Below, piece by piece: positions 24,623 to 37,824 of a DNA stretch of 64,000 nt (position 1 is the first letter of the stretch; each line of letters starts with the position of its first letter). The notes below the pieces were generated by a model. It was given only the letters and a program-made list of their open reading frames with translations, did no database searches and was not told the origin of the DNA. Position numbers and translations under genes: made by a program. The DNA is from Roseomonas sp. Its GTDB lineage: Bacteria; Pseudomonadota; Alphaproteobacteria; Acetobacterales; Acetobacteraceae. Where the stretch lies: contig JADCFA010000004.1 of assembly GCA_020249775.1 (NCBI GenBank), positions 62,001 through 126,000 of the forward strand. The letters run 5' to 3'.

Positions 24623-25717
24623 TCAAATTTCGTTGCAAGAACGCAAATTAATGCCTCCAGATTTGTTTAGTCGTGTTATCAAACTTTTGATCCAAGACAT
24701 GCAGAACTCGATGGTGTAATCAACCTGCTCAGAGCTAAATTTTGGCATTTCCTTGGAACCGGGACCGTGGCTAAGCGGATTCCGTACTTCGCTGCAAAAA
24801 ACATTTAGTATTTTCCGCTCCCAATTCTCAATGAACGGACCATTTGCCTTGTTTTCCAGGTGATTTAGAAAATCGGAGATACCTTTCTCGTTACCTGAAA
24901 CCCATCCTTTGATTTCGCATATTATTTTTATTGTGCTTTCTAATGCTTTTGCCGCGTGAAGAGAAGGATCAGGTGCCCCATTGTCTCTAAGGTCAATGGC
25001 GTTGGCCATGCTAGTACTGACATTTTTCCATATTGAATCTTTAACGAGATTCCAGAATGGTTGCTCAATCTGGTTTTGTATTTGTTCGTCCTGAGCGACT
25101 TGTAAATAGCCGTTGTGATAATGTAATGGCATTCCTGCTTGCTTCAGTCGTTCATTCAATTCATGCATATTTTCCAGAAAAACTCTATTCATATCCTCTT
25201 GAGCGGCGCGTACGGCATCTGGTGAGAATAGGTTGAACCGACCTGCACCAGGAGAGTCAAAGCGTTTTGCTTGTAATAGCCTGTCAGGTAAATCTGCATT
25301 TGCTTGAGCTACCTGTTCTTCCCGCTTACGAAATGCCAATTCCACGAAGCTCAGCCGACGCTTGACGAACATATCCGCGTCCAAATCGTCAGTGAACTGC
25401 GCGTTGAGCCAATTTTCGACTATCCTATTCATTGGGAATTCGGTCCATTTTTTCTCTGTTTTACCCATCCATTGCGTCTCGTTGAGAAAGTAGCGCGACG
25501 ATAATTCTCTGATACCAATTTCCATAGACAGGCGGTCGTGAATGTCGGTCCAAATTGCCTTAGTATTCTTATCGACTTCGCCGTTTGATCCATAATATCT
25601 CCAAATTTGTTCATTAATAATACGAAATGCCTGAACAAAAAAAGCACTCTCCTTTTGTCCAACATTTTGGAACATAGGGCGACTGGCATATCTACGAAAA
25701 AAAACATCGGTGAGCAT
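24623..25717 (-). CDS. Putative abortive-infection (AbiJ/Abi-C-like) protein
   Basis: A 364-residue soluble protein. The C-terminal third (about 255-350) carries HAAKALESTIKIICEIKGW, VRNPLSHGPGSKE and YTIEFCMSWIKSLI, the pattern of Abi-C/AbiJ C-terminal domains, where a conserved ALE..K.I....GW is followed by (V/R)RN..SHG. The N-terminus (INEQIWRYYG, WTDIHDRLSMEIG) resembles the AbiJ N-terminal type 4 domain. Such proteins are linked to phage exclusion. Base and codon use are clearly AT-rich compared with both neighbours, indicating transfer. No partner gene, integrase or tRNA is adjacent. The family call is by motif memory and needs a profile search. Confidence 0.6.
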   Translation of the reverse strand: MLTDVFFRRYASRPMFQNVGQKESAFFVQAFRIINEQIWRYYGSNGEVDKNTKAIWTDIHDRLSMEIGIRELSSRYFLNETQWMGKTEKKWTEFPMNRIVENWLNAQFTDDLDADMFVKRRLSFVELAFRKREEQVAQANADLPDRLLQAKRFDSPGAGRFNLFSPDAVRAAQEDMNRVFLENMHELNERLKQAGMPLHYHNGYLQVAQDEQIQNQIEQPFWNLVKDSIWKNVSTSMANAIDLRDNGAPDPSLHAAKALESTIKIICEIKGWVSGNEKGISDFLNHLENKANGPFIENWERKILNVFCSEVRNPLSHGPGSKEMPKFSSEQVDYTIEFCMSWIKSLITRLNKSGGINLRSCNEI

Positions 25718-25977
25718 TTTTGGTTCCCTTCAGCCATGCAAGCAACGATTTTCTCCCGAAGCTCCTTGACAGAAAGACGCCTCCTTACCGTAAGACAGTG
25801 CAGATTTGTATCGAATTAGGGTAATCGATATTTTCGGCCCTCAGGGCGCCACACGAAGCTATTCGAAAATAGCGCTTTTCCTTGGACTTCTGGTGCGTCT
25901 TATGTCGCTGCTACGCCCATGACCGCTCGGCCAAGCGCGCCATTTGGAAGATGGCCGCTATACGGCATGAAGGGCGC

Positions 25978-27054
25978 CTAACGCGCCCCCGCCGCCTCCG
26001 CCTTTCCCCTGAACAGGTCCAAGAATCCCGTCACCACATCCGCAATGCTCCGCCCGCGGCCGGTATCAATCGAAACCGTCGCGGTCACGCCGGCGCGCAA
26101 GGGGGGCTCGCCCGCATGGGGTTCAAGGCGGATGCGCACCGGCAGGCGCTGCACCACCTTCACCCAATTGCCTGAGGCATTTTGCGGCGGCAGGATCGCA
26201 AACTCCGCCCCCGTTGCGGGGCTGATGCTTTCCACCACGCCCTTCCAGGTCACCTTCGGGTAGATATCCAGCACCACATCCACGCGCTGGCCCACCGCCA
26301 CATGGGTCAGCGTGGTTTCCTTCAAATTTGCATCCACCCAGGGGCGGCTATCTGAAACCAGCGCGAAAATGGGGGTCGAGGCACGCAATTGCTCGCCCAC
26401 TTGCAGGCGCAAATTGACAACCGTGCCACCGGTCGGCGCCTTGATTTCCGTGCGCGCCAAATCCAGCGCGGCGCGGTCGCGTTCGGCCATTTTCTCCCGC
26501 ACTTGCGGGTGGTCATCCGCCGGCAAATCCGGGTCGCCCTTGAGTGTGGTCAGCAGCCGCACCAGGCGCTGGCGCAGCACATTCATCCTGTCCTGCGCCA
26601 CCTGGGCATCATGCTGGGTTTCTTCCATGCGCGCTGTGGGGGCGATGCCGCGGCTTGCCAATTCTTCCTGCCGACGGGCCTGACGGGCCAGGAAGGCCAC
26701 GCGCTTTTCAAGCTCCGCCATTTCGCCCTGGGTTTCCTGATAGGTGGCGCGGGACAGCTCCACCTGCGTGCGGGCAGCGTCCAACTCGGCCTCAGCCTTT
26801 TCCAACACCAGGCGGAAGGGGGAGGGGTCCAGCCGCACCAGCACTGCGCCGGCGGGGACGCGCGCATGGTCGCGCACCAGCACTTCGGTCACGCGGCCGG
26901 CGACTTCCGGGGCAATCTGCACGATATCGGCGCGGACATAGGCGTTTTCGGTGGTGATGTAGCGCCCGCCGGTCAGCCAGAAGGCGCCCGCCACCAGTAG
27001 CGCCAGCATCGGCACGCCCACCAACAGCACAAGGCGCAAAAGCCGGCCCTGCAT
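25978..27054 (-). CDS. emrA: HlyD/EmrA-family membrane fusion protein
   Basis: A 358-residue periplasmic adaptor anchored by one N-terminal helix (LLRLVLLVGVPMLALLVAGA). Typical parts are ITTENAYVRADIVQIAPEVA GRV (biotinyl-lipoyl-like half), a long coiled-coil hairpin at about residues 80-180, the second lipoyl half TGGTVVNLRLQVGEQLRAST and WVDANLKETTLTHV. It links an inner-membrane drug exporter to an outer-membrane channel. Start chosen at the ATG giving MQGRLLRLV; the upstream extension has no ribosome site. It is divergent from the EmrB-like transporter gene, 156 bases away. Confidence 0.88.
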   Translation of the reverse strand: MQGRLLRLVLLVGVPMLALLVAGAFWLTGGRYITTENAYVRADIVQIAPEVAGRVTEVLVRDHARVPAGAVLVRLDPSPFRLVLEKAEAELDAARTQVELSRATYQETQGEMAELEKRVAFLARQARRQEELASRGIAPTARMEETQHDAQVAQDRMNVLRQRLVRLLTTLKGDPDLPADDHPQVREKMAERDRAALDLARTEIKAPTGGTVVNLRLQVGEQLRASTPIFALVSDSRPWVDANLKETTLTHVAVGQRVDVVLDIYPKVTWKGVVESISPATGAEFAILPPQNASGNWVKVVQRLPVRIRLEPHAGEPPLRAGVTATVSIDTGRGRSIADVVTGFLDLFRGKAEAAGAR

Positions 27055-27210
27055 GATCAATAGGCCCTGGGCGTATCGGGGAGGCTCAAGATAGGCTCGC
27101 CACCGGCGCCAAGACTTGGCAGTATTCGTTCCCTCATCACCCTCAGCTTGGCAGGAAAAGGCCATGTCCGCCATAGGCTTGCGGGATATTTATCGGCGAA
27201 AACCGCTCTG

Positions 27211-28725
27211 ATGTCGGAAACCAACCCGATATTGGAATTGTCGGTCACGCGGCGCTGCCTGATCCTGGCAGCGGTGGTAATGGGGGCAACACTTTACGCC
27301 ACCACGCTACTGGTCGCTTCCACCCTGCTGCCGCAAATGCAGGGCAGCCTGGCCGCGACAGCGGATGAAATCGCCTGGACCACCACCTTCAATATCCTCG
27401 CCACCGCGATTGTGACGCCGATGACCGGTTGGCTGGTGGCACGCAGTGGGCGGCGGCGGGTGGTGCTGTTCTGCGTGGTGGGCTTTACCATCGCGACCTA
27501 TCTGGTGGGGCAGGCGGAGTCCCTCGAAACCGTGGTGCTGTGGCGCATTGTGCAGGGCGGCATTGGCGCGCCGGTGATCCCTTTGGCGAATGCGATTGTG
27601 CTGGATAGTTTTCCGCGCAAGCAGGCAGGCTTGGTGAGTTCCATTTTCGGCATGACGGTGGTGCTGGGCCCGGTAATCGGCCCGGTATTCGGCGGGCAAT
27701 TGGCCGAAGCTTATGGCTGGCGCTGGGCCTTTTACATGATTGTGCCGGCGGGCGTGCTGGCAAGCTTCGCGCTATGGGCAACCCTGCCGGAAGATGAGCC
27801 TGGCAAGCCCGTGCCGCTCGATTGGACGGGTTTTCTGGCGCTGACGGTCGCGATTTCCTGCGTGCAATTGATCCTATCCCGCGGGCAGCGGCTGGATTGG
27901 TATGAATCGAATGAAATCATCATTGAAACCGTCATCGCTGCCTTGGCCTTCTATATTTTCATCGCCCATAGCCTGACAGCGCAGCAGCCCTTTTTGAACC
28001 TGCGCCTGCTGCTGGACCGCAATTACGCCATCGGGCTTTTGCTGGTGTTCATCTATGGCATGGTGAATTTCACGCCGATTGTGCTGCTGCCGTCACTGCT
28101 TCAGCAATATGCCGGCTATCCCGATAGCGTCATTGGTGAAATCGTGGGCTTTCGCGGCATTGGCGGCACCATCGGCTTTGCGCTGACCTTCCTGATCGGC
28201 CGCTGGGATCCGCGCATCGGCATGGCGATCGGCTTTGCCGCCATGGTGGCGGCAGGGCTTTGGCTGATGCATTTTGATCTGAATGTCAGCGAAGAAGCCT
28301 TGCTTTGGAACGCCGTGCTACAAGGGATTTCGGTTGGCATCATCTGGGTGCCGCTGACCGTGCTGACCTTCAAGACGCTTGATCGAGAGCATCTGCCGGA
28401 AGCCATGGCGATGTTCCATTTGCTGCGCAATATTGGCTCCAGCCTGTTCATTTCGCTGAGTGTGGCGGAAATCATCCGCTCTGGCGCCATGAATTATAGC
28501 CGCATGACGGAAATGATCTCCCCCTTCAACCGGACGCTGCAATTGCCTGGGTCCATGGGCGGCTTTGGCATGGAAACCGTGCCGGAGCTGGCCAAGCTGA
28601 GTGGGGAAATCACGCGCCAGGCGGCCATGATTGGCTATGTGAATGGGTTTGGGCTGTTTACGGCTGCATCCGCCGTGGCGATTGTGCTGGTGGCGTTTTC
28701 GGGTGGGCGCGGGAAGCGCGCTTAA
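27211..28725 (+). CDS. emrB: MFS multidrug exporter, DHA2/EmrB type (14 TM)
   Basis: A 504-residue transporter with about 14 membrane helices. The motif-A-like loop GWLVARSGRRRVVLF follows helix 2, and motif C is seen as GMTVVLGPVIGPVFGGQLAE. The DHA2 family expels hydrophobic drugs with H+. Start chosen at MSETNPIL, 63 bases inside a longer frame whose 5' part lacks features. Divergent with the EmrA-like gene, the pair probably forms one efflux system; no TetR/MarR regulator is seen next to it. Confidence 0.9.
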   Translation: MSETNPILELSVTRRCLILAAVVMGATLYATTLLVASTLLPQMQGSLAATADEIAWTTTFNILATAIVTPMTGWLVARSGRRRVVLFCVVGFTIATYLVGQAESLETVVLWRIVQGGIGAPVIPLANAIVLDSFPRKQAGLVSSIFGMTVVLGPVIGPVFGGQLAEAYGWRWAFYMIVPAGVLASFALWATLPEDEPGKPVPLDWTGFLALTVAISCVQLILSRGQRLDWYESNEIIIETVIAALAFYIFIAHSLTAQQPFLNLRLLLDRNYAIGLLLVFIYGMVNFTPIVLLPSLLQQYAGYPDSVIGEIVGFRGIGGTIGFALTFLIGRWDPRIGMAIGFAAMVAAGLWLMHFDLNVSEEALLWNAVLQGISVGIIWVPLTVLTFKTLDREHLPEAMAMFHLLRNIGSSLFISLSVAEIIRSGAMNYSRMTEMISPFNRTLQLPGSMGGFGMETVPELAKLSGEITRQAAMIGYVNGFGLFTAASAVAIVLVAFSGGRGKRA

Positions 28726-28802
28726 GGGGCTTCAGCTTGTGGCAAGAAAAGTGGTTTAAAGTGTCGCATGATCAGGTTTCTGGCTGAAATGCGGGGCAGA
28801 TA

Positions 28803-30242
28803 GTGGCGGCGGAAAACCCGACGGAACCGGAAAGGGCTTCGCCCCCTCAGGGACCTGAGGTGGCCAGCGCGGCCTTGAGCCGCCTTTGGCAGGAGCGGCG
28901 ATTCACTGAAGGCGCTGAACTGGCCCGGCGCGCCATGGCGCGCTTTCCCGAGGAGCCGCGCTTTGGGGTCGGCCTTGCGAATTTTCTGCTGGCAGCCGGC
29001 GAGCTTGCCAAGGCGGAAGCAGCGGCGCGGGCCTTCCTGGCCGGCAACCCCCCGGTTGACCTTGCCGAGGAAGTCTGGATCGTGCTGGCCGATGCCGTCA
29101 TTCGCCAGGAACGCGCTGCCGATGCGCGCGTTATTCTGCGGGAGGCGTGCGTGGCAGTGCCGGCAAGTGTTGCACTGCAAGCGAGGCGCGGTCGCCAAGC
29201 GATGCTTGCCCAGGATTATGCCGAGGCGGTGGAGGCTTTGCAGATCGCCACGGACTTGGCCCCGGAACGGGAGGTGCTGCACAATTCCCTGCTTGCGGCG
29301 CTGTGGCAGACGCAGCGCTATGCGGTGGGCAGCAAAATGGCGGCGCGGGCCGTGGAACTCATGCCGCAATCGCCGGGGATCAGGCTGCATTTGGCGAATT
29401 TCCTGTTTGCTGAAAATCGAGCCCGCGAAGCCGCAGCGGTGGCACGTGAAGTGATCGAACTTGACCCCACAAATACACGCGCCCATTGGGTGCTGGTGGA
29501 TGCGCTCTGGCGGCAGGATCGGGCCAATGAAAGCTTCCGCACGCTGGAAGCCGCGGTGGCGCGCTTTCCAACAGATGTGTTTTTATTGCAGCAGCTCGCC
29601 AGACTTTCTGGTGCGGTATCGCGGGAAGATGCGGTTCCCATCGCCTATCGGCGCGCCATTGGCCTGGGCGAGATGCCACGCGCCATCTGGGAAGTGCTGA
29701 TCCGCGCTTTGTTCAAGCAGGAAGAGCATGAGGAAGCGGCGGATACGGCCCGTCGTGCCATGTTGGTATATCCCGCCGCGCCTGAATTTGGTGCCCTGCT
29801 GACTGAGATAATGTTACAAAATGGCGCAGCACAGGACGAAATTGCCAAGGATATCGCGGCGGCCCTGGGCACGGAGATGAATGCCTTGCCGGTGCAAATC
29901 GCGTTGATTTCCGGCTTGCTCACCCACAAGAAATGGGATGAGGCAACAACCCTGCTTGAAGGCTTGCGCAGCGATGCACCGGATCAGCCTGAATTGCTTC
30001 TGGCCTTTGGCATCGCGCTGACTGGCAAGGGCGCGCCTGAGGAAGCGGTGGCGATACTCTCTGCCCTCGCGGAAAAATACCCGGAGAATATGCAGGCATG
30101 GGAAGCGCTGTGTGACGCCTATCGCGAGGCAAAGCAAATAAAGGGTGCCGTTGCGGCGTATCGTCGGCTGGAAGCGCTGGGGGCGCCCTTGCACTTGATG
30201 CGCCGCGTGCAGGTCAAGTTGTTCGGGGAACAGTTTGCTTAG
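28803..30242 (+). CDS. Tetratricopeptide-repeat protein
   Basis: A 479-residue protein starting with GTG and built almost entirely from TPR-like helix pairs; examples are residues around FTEGAELARRAMARFPEEP, AEAVEALQIATDLAPER and AREAAAVAREVIELDPTNT, at least ten units. There is no signal peptide or enzymatic domain. It is probably a scaffold; such proteins often sit near glycosyltransferases or secretion genes, but none is adjacent. Its stop codon overlaps the first bases of a palindromic repeat. Confidence 0.75.
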   Translation: MAAENPTEPERASPPQGPEVASAALSRLWQERRFTEGAELARRAMARFPEEPRFGVGLANFLLAAGELAKAEAAARAFLAGNPPVDLAEEVWIVLADAVIRQERAADARVILREACVAVPASVALQARRGRQAMLAQDYAEAVEALQIATDLAPEREVLHNSLLAALWQTQRYAVGSKMAARAVELMPQSPGIRLHLANFLFAENRAREAAAVAREVIELDPTNTRAHWVLVDALWRQDRANESFRTLEAAVARFPTDVFLLQQLARLSGAVSREDAVPIAYRRAIGLGEMPRAIWEVLIRALFKQEEHEEAADTARRAMLVYPAAPEFGALLTEIMLQNGAAQDEIAKDIAAALGTEMNALPVQIALISGLLTHKKWDEATTLLEGLRSDAPDQPELLLAFGIALTGKGAPEEAVAILSALAEKYPENMQAWEALCDAYREAKQIKGAVAAYRRLEALGAPLHLMRRVQVKLFGEQFA

Positions 30243-30345
30243 AGCATATAACGTTCAGATGGAATCATCTGAACGTGTGAAGATGCTCGAAAAACAAAGC
30301 TGTAGAGCGGGATGCGTGAACCCATGTGAACGCAACACACTCTAA
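30242..30345. repeat. Palindromic intergenic repeat
   Basis: GAGCAT (30242-30247) pairs with ATGCTC (30283-30288), and inside it ACGTTCAGATG (30251-30261) pairs perfectly with CATCTGAACGT (30266-30276) around GAAT. A second imperfect hairpin (TGCGTGAAC...GTGAACGCA) follows near 30311-30333, ending in CTCTAAGG. This form, a TTCAGATGGAATCATCTGAA core with flanking GAGC arms, is a dispersed intergenic repeat known from alphaproteobacterial genomes. It begins at the TPR gene's stop codon and may also terminate transcription. Confidence 0.75.
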
Positions 30346-30459
30346 GGAAGTTACCTCGCTTCGGGAGTGAAGCATGGCGTGATCCGCCGAAACGGTTCGA
30401 GCCATGGGCTCATATGGGCACAAGACAAACCGCGTCAGCGTCTGGAATTGCCCTATGCC

Positions 30460-30915
30460 TTACAACCCACACGCCGCATCCAAAAACGCTCCGTCCAGCG
30501 TACCCGGTGCTGCATTCCGGAAGCCGCTACGGCGCGGGCGTTCCGCATGCACGGGCTGCTGCGCGTTGCGCCGCGCGAACCAAGCCCCCTCAAGCGGGCG
30601 CCAGAGCCTCTCTTCGCAGCGATACTCCCCAATAAAGCGCACCGAAAGCGCCCGCCCGCCGGTTTCCGGAATGGGGATGGATTCGCGCAAATTCAGCATG
30701 ATCCAGGCCCGCCGCACCGGGCCCGAGATGTTCAATTCGCGTTCCTGGACATAACCGCTATCAAAAATTTCGTTGTTGAAGCCAATGGAACGCCAGCCAA
30801 CCAAGCCGGGACCAGGTGGTTCAGGAATAGGTTGCGGCGCCGGCGCTGGCGCCTGCTGCGCACAGCCCGCCAATCCCACCAACAACACCGCCGCCGCCAA
30901 CCACCGCCCCATCAC
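30460..30915 (-). CDS. Lipoprotein, surface-adhesin-E-like
   Basis: A 151-residue protein with a lipoprotein signal peptide (LAAAVLLVGLAGCAQQ; lipidated Cys 18), a proline/alanine linker, then a small domain: IFDSGYVQERELNISGPVRR, IWIMLNL-like WIMLNLRE and FIGEYRCEERLWRPLEG, with a conserved C-terminal cysteine (LDAACGL). The layout matches the surface-adhesin protein E-like domain (PF16747), whose general role in these bacteria is not known. It lies just downstream of the aldehyde dehydrogenase gene, and cotranscription is possible. Confidence 0.7.
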   Translation of the reverse strand: MMGRWLAAAVLLVGLAGCAQQAPAPAPQPIPEPPGPGLVGWRSIGFNNEIFDSGYVQERELNISGPVRRAWIMLNLRESIPIPETGGRALSVRFIGEYRCEERLWRPLEGAWFARRNAQQPVHAERPRRSGFRNAAPGTLDGAFLDAACGL

Positions 30916-30924
30916 ACTCTCCCC

Positions 30925-34694
<3,770 letters not shown>

Positions 34695-34884
34695 CAGGTT
34701 CCGGCTTTGGGTTTGGTGTCGTAATTTGGCGCGCATCTGGGCTTGCTGAGATGATGAATGTCAAGCAGAGCGGCTTTTCGGTGGAATTTCGCGCGATTTC
34801 ACAGGCTTCTGCCATTTGGCTCTGGACAAGCGGCGCAAGAATTGATTCTTTAGATGTCACTTCAATTGTGGGGTATTCGCGCCA

Positions 34885-35214
34885 ATGGCGCTGCTTTCCA
34901 GCTTCAAGCGGGTCCTGAAAGGGGTTCTGGTGCCGGCCTTATTTCTGGCCGTATCCGGCTATTTCGCCTGGCACGCCGTGCATGGCGAACGCGGACTGAT
35001 GGCGCGCGAAAAGCGCCAGGCGGATATCGCGGCAGCGCGGGCTGAGCTGACGCGGGCCGAGGCGGAGCGTGACGCCATGGAACGCCGCGTGGCCGGCCTC
35101 AGGGGCGATAGGCTGGATCGGGACCAGCTTGAAGAACGCGCCCGGTCGCTGCTGAACATGGTGGGGCGCGATGAGGTGATTGTGCCTTATGGGCCGGAGC
35201 GCCGGCTTTATTGA
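34885..35214 (+). CDS. ftsB: Septum formation initiator, FtsB/DivIC family
   Basis: A 109-residue bitopic protein: a short cytoplasmic N-terminus, one membrane helix (LVPALFLAVSGYFAWHAV, about 14-31), then a periplasmic coiled coil (ADIAAARAELTRAEAERDAM) and the FtsB end region RARSLLNMVGRDEVIVPYG. It forms the FtsQLB divisome subcomplex. Position between eno and pdhA is conserved in alphaproteobacteria. It is followed by 234 bases of AT-rich leader before pdhA. Confidence 0.9.
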   Translation: MALLSSFKRVLKGVLVPALFLAVSGYFAWHAVHGERGLMAREKRQADIAAARAELTRAEAERDAMERRVAGLRGDRLDRDQLEERARSLLNMVGRDEVIVPYGPERRLY

Positions 35215-35380
35215 TGCCCTGGCGCCCCGCGCCGTTTTTGCTGGTTTTTCAAGCCTTACGGAACCCGGCTTGCCGTACAGGGCGTGATGCCATATCGGGC
35301 TCTGCATGGCGAAACAAATACTTAACTTATTTTCAGTTAATTGTATTATTGCGTTGCAAAAACACGATTTTTTAGCCTTT

Positions 35381-35440
35381 CCAGGCTTGAAATCCGGAAT
35401 TGCTCGGCGCTAATTGCGCCTGGAAGCTAAGTTCCGGAGG
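35381..35440 (+). promoter_or_regulatory. Possible structured leader masking the pdhA ribosome site
   Basis: In the AT-rich region 35215-35448 two crossing pairings are possible: CCAGGC (35381-35386) with GCCTGG (35418-35423), and TCCGGAA (35393-35399) with TTCCGGA (35432-35438). The latter covers part of the pdhA ribosome site TTCCGGAGG. They cannot both form except as a pseudoknot, so they could act as a switch. Pairing was judged by eye; function is inference. Confidence 0.35.
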
Positions 35441-35448
35441 ACTACTCA

Positions 35449-36471
35449 ATGCCCCAGGCCACAGAAGCCGCCAGCAAGCGGCGCGGCAAAGCCAAGACCC
35501 CAACACTCTCGCGGGAAGAAATGCTGCGCGCCTATCGCGATATGTTGCTGATCCGCCGGTTTGAGGAAAAGGCCGGCCAGCTTTACGGCATGGGGCTGAT
35601 TGGCGGCTTTTGCCACCTTTATATCGGCCAGGAAGCGGTCGTGGTTGGCGTGCAAATGTGCCTGAAGCCTGGCGATCAGGTGATTACTTCCTACCGCGAC
35701 CACGGCCATATGCTGGCAACCGGCATGGAAGCCCGCGGCGTGATGGCGGAACTGACCGGGCGCATTGGCGGCTATTCCAAGGGCAAGGGTGGGTCCATGC
35801 ACATGTTCAGCCGGGAGAAGGGTTTTTACGGCGGGCATGGGATTGTTGGCGCGCAGGTCTCGCTCGGCAATGGGCTCGCTTTCGCCAATTGGTATCGGCA
35901 GGATGGGCGGGTCGCAGTGACCTATTTCGGCGAAGGTGCTTCCAACCAAGGCCAGGTTTATGAAAGCCTGAATCTGGCGGCGCTGTTCAAACTGCCCTGC
36001 ATTTTTATCATTGAAAACAATAAATACGGCATGGGCACCAGCGTTGATCGTGCCTCGGCATCGCGTGACCTGTCACAGAATGGCGCCGCCTGGGGCATCC
36101 CCGGTGAGCAGGTGAATGGCATGGATGTAGCTTCCGTGCGCGAAGCCGGAGAGCGCGCGGTGGCGCATTGCCGTGCCGGCAAGGGCCCGTATCTGCTGGA
36201 GATGAAAACCTATCGCTATCGTGGCCATTCCATGTCCGACCCCGCGAAGTACCGCACCCGCGAAGAAGTGCAGAAAATGCGCGAGACATCGGATTGCATT
36301 GAAACCGCGCGCAAGGCGCTGCTGGATGATTTCGGCGTCACCGAGGCCGATCTGAAAGTGATTGATGATGAGGTAAAGGCGATTGTCCAGGACAGCGCCG
36401 ATTTCGCGCAGGAAAGCCCGGAACCGCCCGAATCCGAATTGATGACCGATATTCTGGTGGAGGCGAATTGA
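35449..36471 (+). CDS. pdhA: Pyruvate dehydrogenase E1 alpha subunit
   Basis: A 340-residue ThDP-dependent subunit that decarboxylates pyruvate with PdhB. Motifs: [43 protein letters not shown] and the ThDP/Mg segment [16 protein letters not shown]... with ENNKYGMGT, and the phosphorylation-loop-like [15 protein letters not shown]. Ribosome site TCCGGAGGA. It starts the operon pdhA-pdhB-pdhC-GNAT-lpdA-lipA-ratA; pdhB begins 1 base after its stop. Confidence 0.96.
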   Translation: MPQATEAASKRRGKAKTPTLSREEMLRAYRDMLLIRRFEEKAGQLYGMGLIGGFCHLYIGQEAVVVGVQMCLKPGDQVITSYRDHGHMLATGMEARGVMAELTGRIGGYSKGKGGSMHMFSREKGFYGGHGIVGAQVSLGNGLAFANWYRQDGRVAVTYFGEGASNQGQVYESLNLAALFKLPCIFIIENNKYGMGTSVDRASASRDLSQNGAAWGIPGEQVNGMDVASVREAGERAVAHCRAGKGPYLLEMKTYRYRGHSMSDPAKYRTREEVQKMRETSDCIETARKALLDDFGVTEADLKVIDDEVKAIVQDSADFAQESPEPPESELMTDILVEAN

Positions 36472-36472
36472 G

Positions 36473-37813
36473 ATGGGTGCCGTAATCCTGATGCCCGCGC
36501 TTTCCCCCACCATGACGGAAGGCAAGCTGGCCCGCTGGCTGAAAAAAACCGGCGATAAGGTGAAATCCGGTGAGGTGATCGCCGAGATTGAAACCGATAA
36601 GGCGACCATGGAAGTGGAAGCCGTGGATGAAGGTGTATTGACCTCCATCCTCGTGCCGGAAGGCACCGAAAACGTCGCCGTGAATACGGCGATTGCCGAA
36701 TTGGATGGCGGCGCCGGTGGTGCGAAGGCTGCGCCTGCGCCGGTGGCAGCGGCACCCGCCGCCGCGCCCGCCCCGGCATCAGTGCCTGCTGCGCCGCGTG
36801 CTGCGACGCCCGAGAAGGATTGGGGCCCGACCAAGACCATGACAGTGCGCGAAGCCTTGCGCGATGCGATGGCGGCCGAAATGCGCGCTGATGCCGATGT
36901 GTTTTTGATTGGTGAGGAAGTCGCGCAATACCAGGGTGCCTATAAGATCAGCCAAGGTCTGCTGGAAGAATTTGGCCCGCGCCGCGTGATGGATATGCCG
37001 ATCACTGAGCACGGCTTTACCGGCATGGCAGTGGGTGCAGCCTTTACCGGCCTGAAGCCTATTGTGGAATTCATGACCTTCAACTTCTCCATGCAGGCCA
37101 TTGACCAGATCATCAATTCCGCCGCCAAGACCCTGTATATGTCGGGCGGGCAATTGGGTTGCCCCATCGTCTTCCGTGGCCCGAATGGCGCGGCTTCACG
37201 CGTCGCGGCGCAGCATTCGCAATGCTATGCTTCCTGGTATGCGCATTGCCCAGGGCTGAAGGTGGTATCGCCTTGGTCGGCGGCGGATGCGAAGGGACTG
37301 TTGCGCGCCGCCATCCGTGACCCGAACCCGGTGATCGTGCTGGAAAATGAAATTCTCTATGGGCAAAGTTTCGAATGCCCAACCGCCGATGATTTCATCC
37401 TGGAGATCGGCAAAGCCAAGGTGGAACGCGAAGGCAGCGATGTCACCATCGTCGCTTTCTCCATCATGGTCGGGATGGCGATGCAGGCGGCGGAAAAGCT
37501 CGCGGAACAGGGTATCAGTGCGGAGGTGATCAATCTGCGTTCCATCCGGCCTTTGGATACGGAAACCATCGCGGCTTCGGTGCGCAAGACCAATCGCCTG
37601 GTGATCCTGGAAGAAGGCTGGCCCTTTGCCGGCATCGGCGCGGAGGTTGCCATGCAAATCATGGAAACCGCCTTTGATCATTTGGATGCGCCGCCGGTGC
37701 GCGTCACGGGCGTGGATGTGCCCATGCCCTATGCGGCCAATCTGGAAAAACTCGCTTTGCCGCGCCTGGAACAGGTGGTGGAAGCGGCGCGTAGCGTCAC
37801 CTATCGGCGGTAA
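36473..37813 (+). CDS. pdhB: Pyruvate dehydrogenase E1 beta subunit with N-terminal lipoyl domain
   Basis: A 446-residue fusion: residues 1-80 are a lipoyl domain ([18 protein letters not shown] with the modified lysine), then an Ala/Pro linker (about 85-110), then the E1 beta domain ([48 protein letters not shown]). The lipoyl-E1beta fusion is typical of alphaproteobacteria. It pairs with PdhA to transfer acetyl to the E2 lipoyl group. pdhC follows 11 bases later. Confidence 0.96.
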   Translation: MGAVILMPALSPTMTEGKLARWLKKTGDKVKSGEVIAEIETDKATMEVEAVDEGVLTSILVPEGTENVAVNTAIAELDGGAGGAKAAPAPVAAAPAAAPAPASVPAAPRAATPEKDWGPTKTMTVREALRDAMAAEMRADADVFLIGEEVAQYQGAYKISQGLLEEFGPRRVMDMPITEHGFTGMAVGAAFTGLKPIVEFMTFNFSMQAIDQIINSAAKTLYMSGGQLGCPIVFRGPNGAASRVAAQHSQCYASWYAHCPGLKVVSPWSAADAKGLLRAAIRDPNPVIVLENEILYGQSFECPTADDFILEIGKAKVEREGSDVTIVAFSIMVGMAMQAAEKLAEQGISAEVINLRSIRPLDTETIAASVRKTNRLVILEEGWPFAGIGAEVAMQIMETAFDHLDAPPVRVTGVDVPMPYAANLEKLALPRLEQVVEAARSVTYRR

Positions 37814-37824
37814 GGGAAAAGATC

